A stretch of DNA of 64,000 nucleotides from Oscillospiraceae bacterium (GTDB lineage: Bacteria; Bacillota; Clostridia; Oscillospirales; Ruminococcaceae), in the NCBI GenBank assembly GCA_029007985.1, contig JAQXIW010000017.1, positions 1 through 64,000 of the forward strand, read 5' to 3'. Each line of letters starts with the position of its first letter. Position 1 is the first letter of the stretch. The notes beneath the pieces were generated by a model. It had not been told where the DNA came from and searched no databases. It worked only from the letters and a program-made list of their open reading frames with translations. A program made the position numbers and the translations under genes. Below are positions 1 to 9,181 of the stretch, piece after piece.

Positions 1-62
1 ATATTTAGTCAAAATATCAAATTATTCAAAGTACAATTCGGCGGTTTGCGACAGTGATTTTA

Positions 63-91
63 TTGACTTAAACCATAATAAAATGTATAAT
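63..91 (+). promoter_or_regulatory. Sigma-A type promoter TTGACT-N17-TATAAT upstream of the rubrerythrin fusion gene
   Basis: -35 TTGACT at 63-68, 17-nt spacer, -10 TATAAT at 86-91, read directly. Confidence 0.75.
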
Positions 92-186
92 AAACAAAAG
101 AAAGTTACCATAGCACAACTATGCATTTACCGCACAAGTGCCCCGGGCAAACCGTTTCGGGAAATTATGGTAAAACGGAGGTAAAA

Positions 187-1368
187 ATGGACAAAAAAGC
201 AATGTACAAGCTCAGTTACGGCCTTTTCGTATTGACGGCAAAAGAGGGCGACAAGGACAACGGCTGTATCATCAACACGGCTATTCAGGCGGCGTCAACC
301 CCGAATCAGCTGAGCGTTTGCGTAAACAAGGCAAACTACACCCACGATATGATTATGAGAACGGGCGAATTTACCGTCTCGATACTCAGCAGAGAGGCGA
401 ATTTTGATTTGTTCAAACGCTTCGGTTTCCGGTCGGGCAAAGACACGGACAAATTTGCCGGCTACGAAAACTGCAAACGCGCGGCAAACGGCCTGTACTA
501 TATCACAGAGGGCACAAACGCCTACATTTCAGTAAAGGTGGGCAAGACAGAGGACTTGGGCTCGCATACAATGTTTGTGGGCGAGATAACCGATATGGAG
601 GTGCTCAGCCGGGCGCCGTCGGTGACATACGACTACTATTTAGAAAACATTAAACCGAAGCCGCAGCCGGTCGGCACGACTGACGACGGTCAAACTGTAT
701 GGCGCTGTTTGATTTGCGGATATGAATATGTGGGCGAAGAACTGCCTGAAGATTTCATCTGCCCGCTGTGTAAGCACCCGGCGTCCGATTTTGAAAAAAT
801 CACAAAAAAGCCGGAGAAAAGCGAGCCGTCGGTGAATAAATACGCAGGCACACAGACAGAAAAGAATCTGTGGGAAGCATTCGCAGGCGAATCACAGGCG
901 AGAAACAAATACACATATTTTGCGTCTGTTGCAAAAAAAGAGGGCTATGAACAGATGTCGGCTCTTTTCCTGAAGACAGCGGACAACGAAAAAGAACACG
1001 CAAAAATGTGGTTTAAGGAGCTGAAAGAGCTGGGAGACACACCGGCTAACCTTGCCGCCGCCGCAGAAGGCGAAAACTATGAGTGGACGGATATGTACGA
1101 CGGCTTTGCAAAGACGGCGGAAGAAGAGGGCTTCCCTGAGCTTGCCGCAAAATTCAGAGCCGTGGCCGCCATTGAAAAACACCACGAGGAAAGATACCGT
1201 GCGCTTTTGAAGAACATTGAAACGGCACAGGTATTTGAAAAGAGCGAAGTTAAAATCTGGGAATGTCGCAACTGCGGACATATCGTAGTGGGTACAAAGG
1301 CCCCTGAAGTCTGCCCGGTATGTGATCACCCGAAGGCATACTTTGAAGTAAACGCAGAAAATTATTGA
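187..1368 (+). CDS. Flavin reductase domain - rubredoxin - rubrerythrin (ferritin-like) - C-terminal rubredoxin-like fusion
   Basis: ORF 121-1368; start at 187 preferred because of ggaggt just upstream. [27 protein letters not shown] (rubredoxin), [20 protein letters not shown]...EHAKMW...EKHHEERY (rubrerythrin diiron), [25 protein letters not shown] (second Fe(Cys)4). Confidence 0.9.
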   Translation: MDKKAMYKLSYGLFVLTAKEGDKDNGCIINTAIQAASTPNQLSVCVNKANYTHDMIMRTGEFTVSILSREANFDLFKRFGFRSGKDTDKFAGYENCKRAANGLYYITEGTNAYISVKVGKTEDLGSHTMFVGEITDMEVLSRAPSVTYDYYLENIKPKPQPVGTTDDGQTVWRCLICGYEYVGEELPEDFICPLCKHPASDFEKITKKPEKSEPSVNKYAGTQTEKNLWEAFAGESQARNKYTYFASVAKKEGYEQMSALFLKTADNEKEHAKMWFKELKELGDTPANLAAAAEGENYEWTDMYDGFAKTAEEEGFPELAAKFRAVAAIEKHHEERYRALLKNIETAQVFEKSEVKIWECRNCGHIVVGTKAPEVCPVCDHPKAYFEVNAENY

Positions 1369-1418
1369 TTTCCGGGTTGATAATCAAAATATCAAACAAA
1401 CAAAGAAATAAGTATAAA

Positions 1419-1451
1419 CAATATCCCGTCGGCAAACCCGACGGGATATTG
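1419..1451 (+). terminator. Stem-loop, likely intrinsic terminator (weak U tract)
   Basis: Perfect 14-bp stem CAATATCCCGTCGG/CCGACGGGATATTG with 5-nt loop downstream of the fusion gene. Confidence 0.7.
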
Positions 1452-1542
1452 TACTGTTTAATTATGTATATATTACTTTATGCCTGCTTTTTTTGCACAG
1501 AGTATGTTATCTCAGGGTAATGGACTTTGTCGTTATATTATG

Positions 1543-1571
1543 TTGAATAAAAGCAAAAAAAGTATTATAAT
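1543..1571 (+). promoter_or_regulatory. Sigma-A type promoter TTGAAT-N17-TATAAT
   Basis: TTGAAT 1543-1548, TATAAT 1566-1571, spacing 17. Confidence 0.65.
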
Positions 1572-1613
1572 ATTTAGAATAAATATTTGTTTATACGGGA
1601 GATTATATCCGTT

Positions 1614-3473
1614 ATGGATAAGTTGCTATCCAAGCATCGCAGATTTTTACTGTTTACGATTGACTTTGTCACAATAACCTTTGCATATCTTTTCACATGG
1701 ATGCTCATTTTGGGCAGAGCCGACATAAATTTGTATTACAGTCTTATGGTGTCAAGCACTTTTTTGTTTGTCGCCTGTTTTCTCATCGTTTACACGGCTC
1801 GGGGCATGTACGACAGTTTGTGGCGATATGCGGAGATTGTAGAATTTTCAAAATGCGTATATTCCAGCGTGGTTGCCGTCATCACATTTTTGGCAATCAG
1901 CCTGATAATATTTACCGACCGCCGCATACCGCTGTCGGTCTACGGGCTTTCCGCCGCCTTTGCGTCCACATTTACAATTTATGTCCGTTTGACATACAGA
2001 ATGGTCAGAAACACAAAAATCAACGCAATGGGCAAAAAACGACAGAGAGTATTGCTGGTGGGCGCCGGTGACGCCGCGTCCACTCTCATTCACGAGACGA
2101 GAAAAAATCGCGACCGGGAAATGAACATAATCTGCGCGGTCGACGACGACAAGGGCAAGCAGGGCAGGAGCATTATCGGCGTTGAAATATTGGGTACGAC
2201 TAACGACATTCCGCAGCTTGTCACCGAATGTCAAATTGACACAATCCTTATAGCCATACCTACTCTTGACGCCGAAAACAGAAAGAGAATAATTGATATT
2301 TGCTCGTCAACACAGGCAAATGTCAAAACCTTGCCGGACATCGTAAAAATTATCGCCGAGGGCGGCGATATTATGAGCCGTATCAGAGACATCAGGGTGG
2401 AGGATTTGCTGGGCAGAGACCCGGTCACCTTGCCGGACGAAGCCGCAAAGCTGGTAAAGGGCAAGACCATATTTGTCACCGGCGGCGGCGGCTCGATAGG
2501 CTCGGAGCTGTGCCGTCAGATTATGGCGATAGGTCCGAAAAAACTGGTGATAATAGATATTTACGAAAATTCCGCATATTCCGTACAGCAGGAGCTGATA
2601 AGAAAATACGGCAAAGATTTGCCGCTGGAAGTCCGCATCGCCTCGGTCAGAGACACAAAGAAAATGGATTCGCTTTTCTGTGAGTTCCGCCCGAATGTCG
2701 TTTTCCACGCCGCCGCACACAAGCATGTGCCGCTGATGGAGGACGCCCCGGAGGAAGCGGTGAAAAACAACGTTTTCGGCACATATAACTGCGCTCTCTG
2801 CGCCGAAAAATACGGGGCTGAAAAGTTCGTTCTCATTTCCACCGACAAAGCCGTAAACCCGACAAATGTGATGGGTACGACAAAGCGCATATGCGAAATG
2901 ATAATACAGAATATAGGTCAAAATTCAAAGGGCAACACCATATTCGTCGCCGTCAGATTCGGCAATGTATTGGGCTCAAACGGCTCGGTTTTACCGCTTT
3001 TCAAAGAGCAGCTCGCCGAGGGCGGCCCGCTGACCGTAACGCACAAGGATATAGTCAGATTCTTTATGACCATTCCGGAGGCCGTGTCTCTCGTTCTTGA
3101 GGCCGGCGCCATGGGCGAGCGCAACGGCGAGATATTCGTTTTGGATATGGGCAACCCGGTGAAAATTCTCACTCTGGCGGAAAACCTTATAAAAATGTCG
3201 GGGCTTGTGCCGTATAAAGATGTGGATATTGTGTTCACCGGTCTGCGCCCGGGCGAAAAGCTGTATGAAGAGCTTTTGCAGGACGAGGAGAGCGTGAGAA
3301 AAACCACAAACAGCAAAATTTTTATCGGCTCGCCTCTCAAAATGGATTCTGACAGATTCTTCAGCGATTTGCTGGAATTAAAGGCGATTGCCTATGAAAA
3401 CAACCAGGATAAACTGATGTCAAAATTACAGCAGATGGTACCTACATTCCATCACAACACATATTCATATTAA
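1614..3473 (+). CDS. Polysaccharide biosynthesis protein, CapD/FlaA1-type nucleotide-sugar dehydratase/epimerase with N-terminal TM segments
   Basis: Rossmann GGGGSIGSELCRQI, HAAAHKHVPLMEDAPEEAVKNNVFGT, multi-TM N-terminus; ATG at 1614 preferred over TTG at 1587. Confidence 0.88.
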   Translation: MDKLLSKHRRFLLFTIDFVTITFAYLFTWMLILGRADINLYYSLMVSSTFLFVACFLIVYTARGMYDSLWRYAEIVEFSKCVYSSVVAVITFLAISLIIFTDRRIPLSVYGLSAAFASTFTIYVRLTYRMVRNTKINAMGKKRQRVLLVGAGDAASTLIHETRKNRDREMNIICAVDDDKGKQGRSIIGVEILGTTNDIPQLVTECQIDTILIAIPTLDAENRKRIIDICSSTQANVKTLPDIVKIIAEGGDIMSRIRDIRVEDLLGRDPVTLPDEAAKLVKGKTIFVTGGGGSIGSELCRQIMAIGPKKLVIIDIYENSAYSVQQELIRKYGKDLPLEVRIASVRDTKKMDSLFCEFRPNVVFHAAAHKHVPLMEDAPEEAVKNNVFGTYNCALCAEKYGAEKFVLISTDKAVNPTNVMGTTKRICEMIIQNIGQNSKGNTIFVAVRFGNVLGSNGSVLPLFKEQLAEGGPLTVTHKDIVRFFMTIPEAVSLVLEAGAMGERNGEIFVLDMGNPVKILTLAENLIKMSGLVPYKDVDIVFTGLRPGEKLYEELLQDEESVRKTTNSKIFIGSPLKMDSDRFFSDLLELKAIAYENNQDKLMSKLQQMVPTFHHNTYSY

Positions 3474-3479
3474 ACATTT

Positions 3480-4067
3480 ATGTATAAAAAGTATTTTAAG
3501 AGAATAATTGATATTATACTTTCCGGCGCCGCTCTAATTATTCTTTCACCGATTATGCTGCTGATTGCGATCATTATAAAGGCGGATTCAAAAGGGCCGG
3601 TGCTTTTCAAACAGAAAAGGGTGGCGAAGGATAAAGAGTATTTTCAGATACTTAAATTCCGCACAATGTACGCCGATGTGCCGAAGGACGTACCGACGCA
3701 TCTTTTGGCGGACCCGAACAGCAAAATAACAAAGGTCGGCAGATTTTTGAGAAAATCTTCTCTCGATGAATTGCCTCAAATATGGAATATTCTTGTGGGC
3801 GAAATGTCGGTGATAGGGCCGAGACCTGCTCTGTGGAACCAATACGATTTAATTGCCGAAAGGGACAAATACGGTGCCAACGACATAAGACCGGGCTTGA
3901 CCGGGCTGGCGCAGATAAACGGCAGAGACGAATTACCGATTGACATAAAGGCAAAATACGACGGCGATTACGCACAAAACATAACCTTTTTGGGCGATGT
4001 CAAAATATTTTTCGGCACGATTTTCGGCGTGCTGTCCGCAAAAGGCGTGAAAGAGGGCAAAGACTGA
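3480..4067 (+). CDS. Sugar transferase (undecaprenyl-phosphate phosphoglycosyltransferase, WcaJ/PglC family)
   Basis: KRIIDIILSGAALIILSPIMLLIAI, FKQKRVAKDKEYFQILKFRTM, SLDELPQIWNILVGEMSVIGPRP, RPGLTGLAQINGRDEL. Confidence 0.92.
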   Translation: MYKKYFKRIIDIILSGAALIILSPIMLLIAIIIKADSKGPVLFKQKRVAKDKEYFQILKFRTMYADVPKDVPTHLLADPNSKITKVGRFLRKSSLDELPQIWNILVGEMSVIGPRPALWNQYDLIAERDKYGANDIRPGLTGLAQINGRDELPIDIKAKYDGDYAQNITFLGDVKIFFGTIFGVLSAKGVKEGKD

Positions 4068-4106
4068 TTTTCTCTGTGTTTTAAGGCGGTTTTATTTCGC
4101 CTGCGC

Positions 4107-4135
4107 TTGAAATTGTAAAAGACTTATGTTAAAAT
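4107..4135 (+). promoter_or_regulatory. Extended -10 promoter TTGAAA-N17-TAAAAT upstream of yebC
   Basis: TTGAAA 4107-4112, TG at 4127-4128, TAAAAT 4130-4135. Confidence 0.65.
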
Positions 4136-4184
4136 TGTGTAGATAATTTACAATAATTCTATTTAATATATTCGGGAGATTTAT

Positions 4185-4934
4185 ATGTCAGGACATTCAA
4201 AATGGAGCACCATTAAAAGAAAAAAGGGCGCAAATGACGCCGCAAGAGCAAAAGTGTTTACAAAACTTTCCAGAGAGATTGCGGTAGCCGTCAAAGAGGG
4301 CGGCGGCGACCCTAACAACAACTCAAAGCTCAGAGACCTTCTCGCAAAAGGCAGAGCGGCTAATGTGCCTCAGGACAACCTTTTGAGAGCCATTAAAAAA
4401 GCCGGCGACGATGACAAGACAAACTATGAATCCAACGTATACGAGGGCTACGGCTGCGGCGGTATTGCCGTCATCGTGGAAACTCTCACAGACAATAAAA
4501 ACAGAACAGCGTCAAATGTCCGCCACTATTTTGACAAATTCGGCGGCAATCTCGGCTCTACCGGCTGTGTTTCATATATGTTTGAGACAAAGGGCGTAAT
4601 CGTAATCGAAAAAGACGAATACGAAACATACGACGAAGAAGAAATTATGATGAACTGCATGGAGGCCGGAGCAGACGATTTTTCAAATGAGGAAGATGTC
4701 ATCGAGGTCACATGCCGGGCTGCAGATGTATCGGCGGTTGCCGACGCTCTTGAAGGCATGGGCTACAAGCTCGCCCAGAGAGAAGCCGCACAGGTACCGA
4801 ACAACTACACAAAAATTGAAGACGAAGAATCGCTCAAAAAACTTGCTCTCTTGTTCAGCCATCTCGAAGAAGACGACGATGTTCAGAACTTCTACCACAA
4901 TCTTGAAAACGAAGAAGATTTACCGGAAGTTTAA
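4185..4934 (+). CDS. yebC: YebC/PmpR family DNA-binding regulator
   Basis: MSGHSKWSTIKRKKGANDAARAKVFTKLSREI signature, full length. Confidence 0.96.
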   Translation: MSGHSKWSTIKRKKGANDAARAKVFTKLSREIAVAVKEGGGDPNNNSKLRDLLAKGRAANVPQDNLLRAIKKAGDDDKTNYESNVYEGYGCGGIAVIVETLTDNKNRTASNVRHYFDKFGGNLGSTGCVSYMFETKGVIVIEKDEYETYDEEEIMMNCMEAGADDFSNEEDVIEVTCRAADVSAVADALEGMGYKLAQREAAQVPNNYTKIEDEESLKKLALLFSHLEEDDDVQNFYHNLENEEDLPEV

Positions 4935-4999
4935 TACGATACTAAATAACGGGCTTTGCATTTACGGAGTGCAGAGCCCTGTTTGATAAAGGGGTTAAA

Positions 5000-6700
5000 A
5001 TGTCGGATAACATCTGTATTTTTTGTCACGGAATACTCGACGAAAACGGCGAGTGCTCACGATGCGGTTTTCCGCAGACGAGCCGGGCAAAACATTTGGT
5101 GGGCACGCTGGAATACGGCACGAGGCTCGGCGGCTACACCGTCGGCGACGTCGTCGCCATGGACGGCGAGAGCACATCCTATCTTTCCTACGATATAAAG
5201 AACAACCGCAGAGTAATAATCAAGGAATTTTTGCCGGTCTCTATGATAGGCGGCCGCGACGGAGATATGATATTGCCGCAGCGGGGCAAGGAAGTACTGT
5301 TCAAAAATCTGATGATGGATTTTGTCGACATTCATTCCGCCGTTGCAAAAGCCAACAGCCGCTCCGTTCAGGCGGTGTATGACATTATCACGGAAAACGG
5401 CACGGCATACGCTGTTTTGGAATACATAAAGGGCGAAACGCTGAAAGAAAACCTGATTAAAAGGGGCAAGCCATATTCTTTTCGAGAGGCCAGATGGCTT
5501 TTCAAAGACCTTTTCAATGCGGTGGAAATTCTCGAGGAGATGAACATCGCCCACGGCGGCATAAGCGACGAGACGGTTATGATAACTCTCGAGGGCGCGC
5601 TTGTGCTGACCGGTTTTGCCATTCGGGATTTGAGAGTGCGCAACGAGCACATAATGTACAAACTCTACGACGGATTTTCCGCCCCGGAGCAGTACGCCCA
5701 GAACAAATTTGCCGGAATGTATACCGATATTTACTCGGTTGGCGCCCTGTTTTTTAACGCCGTCACCGGCAAGCTGTTTTACCCGGGTGCATTTAACGAC
5801 GAAAATATCGCAGCCCTCTTCCCGAAACACGCCATTGAGGCAATTAAAAATGCAACCAAGACCGAACCGTCGGAGCGCACCGACAATATTTCGGATTTTG
5901 CCGACGGCCTCGACGGCAAAATAAAAGCCGCAAAGGCTGCGCCTCGGCGGGAATCGGGGGAGAAAATATCAAAAGTTAAGAGTTTTACCGAATCTTTTGA
6001 CAAAAGATACATACCGATTGTTGCCGTAGTGCTGATAGCCGTGCTGTTTGTAATTGCGATTTTCGGGATGACGGGGGATAAAGAGACAACATCCTATTCC
6101 GGCGACAGCACATCGGAAATAATTCGGACGGTTGAAACCGTAATTGTGCCGGATTTCCGCAACGCCGAATACGAAAAAGTTGTCGAAAACCCGATGTATT
6201 CGGAGGATTTTCAATTTTCTGTCAGCTATATTCATTCAAATGATGTTGCAGAGGGGCACATTGTTTCGCACACGCCGGAGGTCGGCACAAAGGTTGACAA
6301 GGGTACGGTTATTTATTTGACTGTTTCAAAGGGCGGAGAACTGCCGAAGGTCCCTGACGGTCTGGTGGGAATGGAAATTGCCCGGGCCGAGAGATATTTG
6401 GATTCTCTGGGCATAAGATACGCTCAGATTCAAGTCAAACAGACGGAAAAATATCCGTACAACACCGTTGCCGGCACGGACAAGGTGGCAGGTACCGAGA
6501 TAGACCCGGACAGAGATGTGCTATTGCTCTATGTTTCAGACAATACGCCGTTGGTCGTATCATCATCGTCTGCGTCCCGGGAAGAGCCGCCGCAGTCCTC
6601 TGAAGAGCCGCAGCCGCCTCGGTCATCGCGGGAACAAACACCGAGCGAGTCGACAGAAACCGAAAATTCGGCAGAAAATACCGACGGAAACGGCGAATAA
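5000..6700 (+). CDS. Zinc-ribbon / protein kinase-like (catalytically degenerate) / TM / two PASTA domains
   Basis: N-terminal CIFC...CSRC; kinase-like IIKEFLP and SAPEQY retained but HRD replaced by HGG and DFG by TGF; TM IPIVAVVLIAVLFVIAIF; two PASTA-like repeats; Ser/Pro/Glu-rich tail. Confidence 0.85.
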   Translation: MSDNICIFCHGILDENGECSRCGFPQTSRAKHLVGTLEYGTRLGGYTVGDVVAMDGESTSYLSYDIKNNRRVIIKEFLPVSMIGGRDGDMILPQRGKEVLFKNLMMDFVDIHSAVAKANSRSVQAVYDIITENGTAYAVLEYIKGETLKENLIKRGKPYSFREARWLFKDLFNAVEILEEMNIAHGGISDETVMITLEGALVLTGFAIRDLRVRNEHIMYKLYDGFSAPEQYAQNKFAGMYTDIYSVGALFFNAVTGKLFYPGAFNDENIAALFPKHAIEAIKNATKTEPSERTDNISDFADGLDGKIKAAKAAPRRESGEKISKVKSFTESFDKRYIPIVAVVLIAVLFVIAIFGMTGDKETTSYSGDSTSEIIRTVETVIVPDFRNAEYEKVVENPMYSEDFQFSVSYIHSNDVAEGHIVSHTPEVGTKVDKGTVIYLTVSKGGELPKVPDGLVGMEIARAERYLDSLGIRYAQIQVKQTEKYPYNTVAGTDKVAGTEIDPDRDVLLLYVSDNTPLVVSSSSASREEPPQSSEEPQPPRSSREQTPSESTETENSAENTDGNGE

Positions 6701-6827
6701 ACCGATAATATTTTAACTAAACCGCAACTAAACTGTCCGTCGTGCAAACTAAACTGTCGGTCGGTTGAGTATTTTTTGTTGAGAGCCTAAAATGAAACCA
6801 ACAAATCATTCACAAGGAGAACTCAAT

Positions 6828-7223
6828 ATGAAAAACACAATGGGACAAATAATCGCGGCAAAAAGAAAAGAACTCGGTATGACACAGCTTGAACTCGCTG
6901 AAAAAATGGGCGTGACCGACAAGGCGGTATCAAAGTGGGAGAGAGACCTCTCTTACCCGGATGTCAATTCTCTGCCGAAGCTGGCGGAAATTTTCGACAT
7001 GACGGTGGACGAGCTTATGCGGATTAAGTCGGAGACCGTTTCCGCCGCCGACAAACCGACGGTAAAAGAGATAATCTCTACGGTTATAAGAGCCGTGTGT
7101 CTGGCAATGGGCGTATCGGTTACAACACTGTCTTGCCTCGGCGTTATCGACGCGGAAAGAGCCGTAACGCTGTTGGGTATAGGCCTTGCCTGCGCCGGCA
7201 TAAGCCTTATGGAAAAAAGATAA
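6828..7223 (+). CDS. XRE-family helix-turn-helix transcriptional regulator
   Basis: MGQIIAAKRKELGMTQLELAEKMGVTDKAVSKWERDLSYPDVNSLPKLAEIFDMTVDEL; aaggag RBS before ATG 6828. Confidence 0.92.
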   Translation: MKNTMGQIIAAKRKELGMTQLELAEKMGVTDKAVSKWERDLSYPDVNSLPKLAEIFDMTVDELMRIKSETVSAADKPTVKEIISTVIRAVCLAMGVSVTTLSCLGVIDAERAVTLLGIGLACAGISLMEKR

Positions 7224-7329
7224 AACGATGATAAATCAAAAAAGTCCGGAAGACACTCGGCAAAGCGAGCAGCCTTTCGGGCTTTTGTTGTATACGGTTT
7301 ATATATGGCTGACAGCCCATAGAGAATTG

Positions 7330-8439
7330 TCAATAGTACATGTAAAGCTGACACGGTATCATGCCGTTGTACAGCTTTCTTCTCTTTGACCGTTTTTTGC
7401 CGAAATGGGATTCAAATTCGCCGTCGGAGGTAATGATATACGCCGACTTGACCGGGTTTTCTTTCAGCCTTTTTGACAGGATTTCTTCGAGTCTTGCCGC
7501 CTGCTCAATGTCGCCCAATCTCTCGCCGTAAGGTGGATTTGTGATGACTGTCGAATCCGGGCTCGGTGAAAACTTTTTGACATCCGCCTCAAAGAATTTA
7601 ACATATTTTGCAACGCCCGCTTTCTCGGCGTTTTTGCGCGCGGTTTCCAAAACGAGAGGGTCTATGTCAAAACCGTAAGCCGCAAAACCGTTGTCGGCTC
7701 TCACGGCCGCTTTTGCTTTTGCTCTTTCCTCCGCCCATACTTCTTTCGGGATAAAATCGTATTTTTCCGCGGCAAATTTTCTGTTCATCCCCGGGGCAAT
7801 GTTCATCGCCTTTTGAGCCGCCTCGATAAGCAACGTGCCTGAGCCGCAGAACGGGTCCTGAACGGTGTCATAATCTCTGATCCTCGCCAAGTCCACAATA
7901 GCCGCCGCCAAAGTTTCTTTTATCGGCGCCTCGCCGCTGTGACGGCGGTAGCCCCTTTTGTGCAGACCGTCGCCGGAGGTGTCCAGCATAATCTGACACA
8001 CATCTTTTCTTATTGAAAATCTGATTTTGTAGAGATCGCCGTCCTCGGACAGTATCGTGGTTTTGTATTGCTTTCTCAATTTTTCCACTATGGATTTTTT
8101 GATGATTTTCTGACAGGCCGGAACGCTGGACAGCACGCTGGACAGAGACGAGCCCTTGACAGGAAATTCAGCGTTGAGGGGCAATATCCGCTTCCAGTCG
8201 ATTTTTGACACGCCGTCAAACAACTCGTCAAAAGTCGTCGCCTTAAATTCCGCCAAAAGTATGAGGACTCTCTCGGCGGTGCGCAAATTTATATTCGCCC
8301 GGGCAATGATGTGTTCATCCCCCTTGAAAATAATTCTGCCGTCGGAGACATCTATATCGTGAGCGCCCAATTTTTTTATTTCGTAATTCAGCACAGACTC
8401 AGTGCCGAAATAGCATGGTGCAATCAATGTGTATTCCAT
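7330..8439 (-). CDS. THUMP domain class I SAM-dependent RNA methyltransferase (RlmL/YpsC-like)
   Basis: DPFCGSGTLLIEAA, NPPYGERLGD; start re-assigned to MEYTLIAPCYFGTE at 8439. Confidence 0.9.
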   Translation of the reverse strand: MEYTLIAPCYFGTESVLNYEIKKLGAHDIDVSDGRIIFKGDEHIIARANINLRTAERVLILLAEFKATTFDELFDGVSKIDWKRILPLNAEFPVKGSSLSSVLSSVPACQKIIKKSIVEKLRKQYKTTILSEDGDLYKIRFSIRKDVCQIMLDTSGDGLHKRGYRRHSGEAPIKETLAAAIVDLARIRDYDTVQDPFCGSGTLLIEAAQKAMNIAPGMNRKFAAEKYDFIPKEVWAEERAKAKAAVRADNGFAAYGFDIDPLVLETARKNAEKAGVAKYVKFFEADVKKFSPSPDSTVITNPPYGERLGDIEQAARLEEILSKRLKENPVKSAYIITSDGEFESHFGKKRSKRRKLYNGMIPCQLYMYY

Positions 8440-8587
8440 AAATATACCTTCCCGTGTCAATTTATAATAGTATATGATATTATTAAAGATAATGCAAACA
8501 AATAAATGGATAAATTTATAAATGTTACATTTTTTATTATGGTAATTGTGCATATAAACAAAATTGTAAATATATGTAATTTTTGCT

Positions 8588-8616
8588 TTGACAATTGAAT
8601 AAAAAAACAATATAAT
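8588..8616 (+). promoter_or_regulatory. Perfect-consensus sigma-A promoter TTGACA-N17-TATAAT
   Basis: TTGACA 8588-8593, TATAAT 8611-8616, spacing exactly 17. Confidence 0.85.
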
Positions 8617-8845
8617 CAAAATGAGATAAAGTTATCTTCACAATTTGAACCCTTCGGGTAATTGATAATAGAATTTTTGCAGTTTCGTCATAGTATTAAC
8701 CTTTATGAAAATGTTTTGAATTTAATTTATCGCCAAAGGCAACAAACTGTTAATAAATGCACCGTGCGTTTATATATACCGAGGCTCATTTAATACATTG
8801 TTTTGAATCTGCCTTGGACACATTTTATTAAGGGAGATTACAAAC

Positions 8846-9130
8846 ATGTATCAGGACGAAATTTTAGTATGCAGAGACTGCGGAAAAGAATTTGTTTTCA
8901 CAGCCGGCGAGCAGGAATTCTACGCTTCAAAAGGCTTTGAAAACAAGCCGGTTCGCTGCAAGGAATGCCGCGCCGCCAGAAAGAACGGTACCCCGACGGC
9001 AAAACCTGTCAGAGAGTACTACACAACAGTCTGTGCCAGATGCGGCAAAGAGGCAAGAGTGCCTTTCAAGCCTCGCGAAGACAGACCTGTGCTCTGTTCC
9101 GAATGTTTTGAAGCGTCAAAAGCGGAATAA
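8846..9130 (+). CDS. Small zinc-ribbon protein with multiple CxxC motifs
   Basis: LVCRDCGKEFVFTAGEQEFYASKGFENKPVRCKECR and CARCGKEARVPFKPREDRPVLCSECF. Confidence 0.88.
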   Translation: MYQDEILVCRDCGKEFVFTAGEQEFYASKGFENKPVRCKECRAARKNGTPTAKPVREYYTTVCARCGKEARVPFKPREDRPVLCSECFEASKAE

Positions 9131-9136
9131 AAAATT

Positions 9137-9167
9137 AAGCGGTGTCTCGGACACCGCTTTTCTTTTT
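9137..9167 (+). terminator. Intrinsic terminator
   Basis: AAGCGGTGTC-TCG-GACACCGCTT followed by TTCTTTTTT. Confidence 0.9.
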
Positions 9168-9181
9168 TGCTTTGCTTCGTC

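Noticed and set aside
5057-5830. 257-aa minus-strand ORF inside the pseudokinase gene
   Set aside because: Shadow ORF opposite a coding sequence with recognisable domains; no RBS or family resemblance.
7271-7290. Short hairpin AGCC-TTTCG-GGCT plus T-rich tail after the XRE gene
   Set aside because: Only 4 bp and short T run; not enough to list as a terminator.
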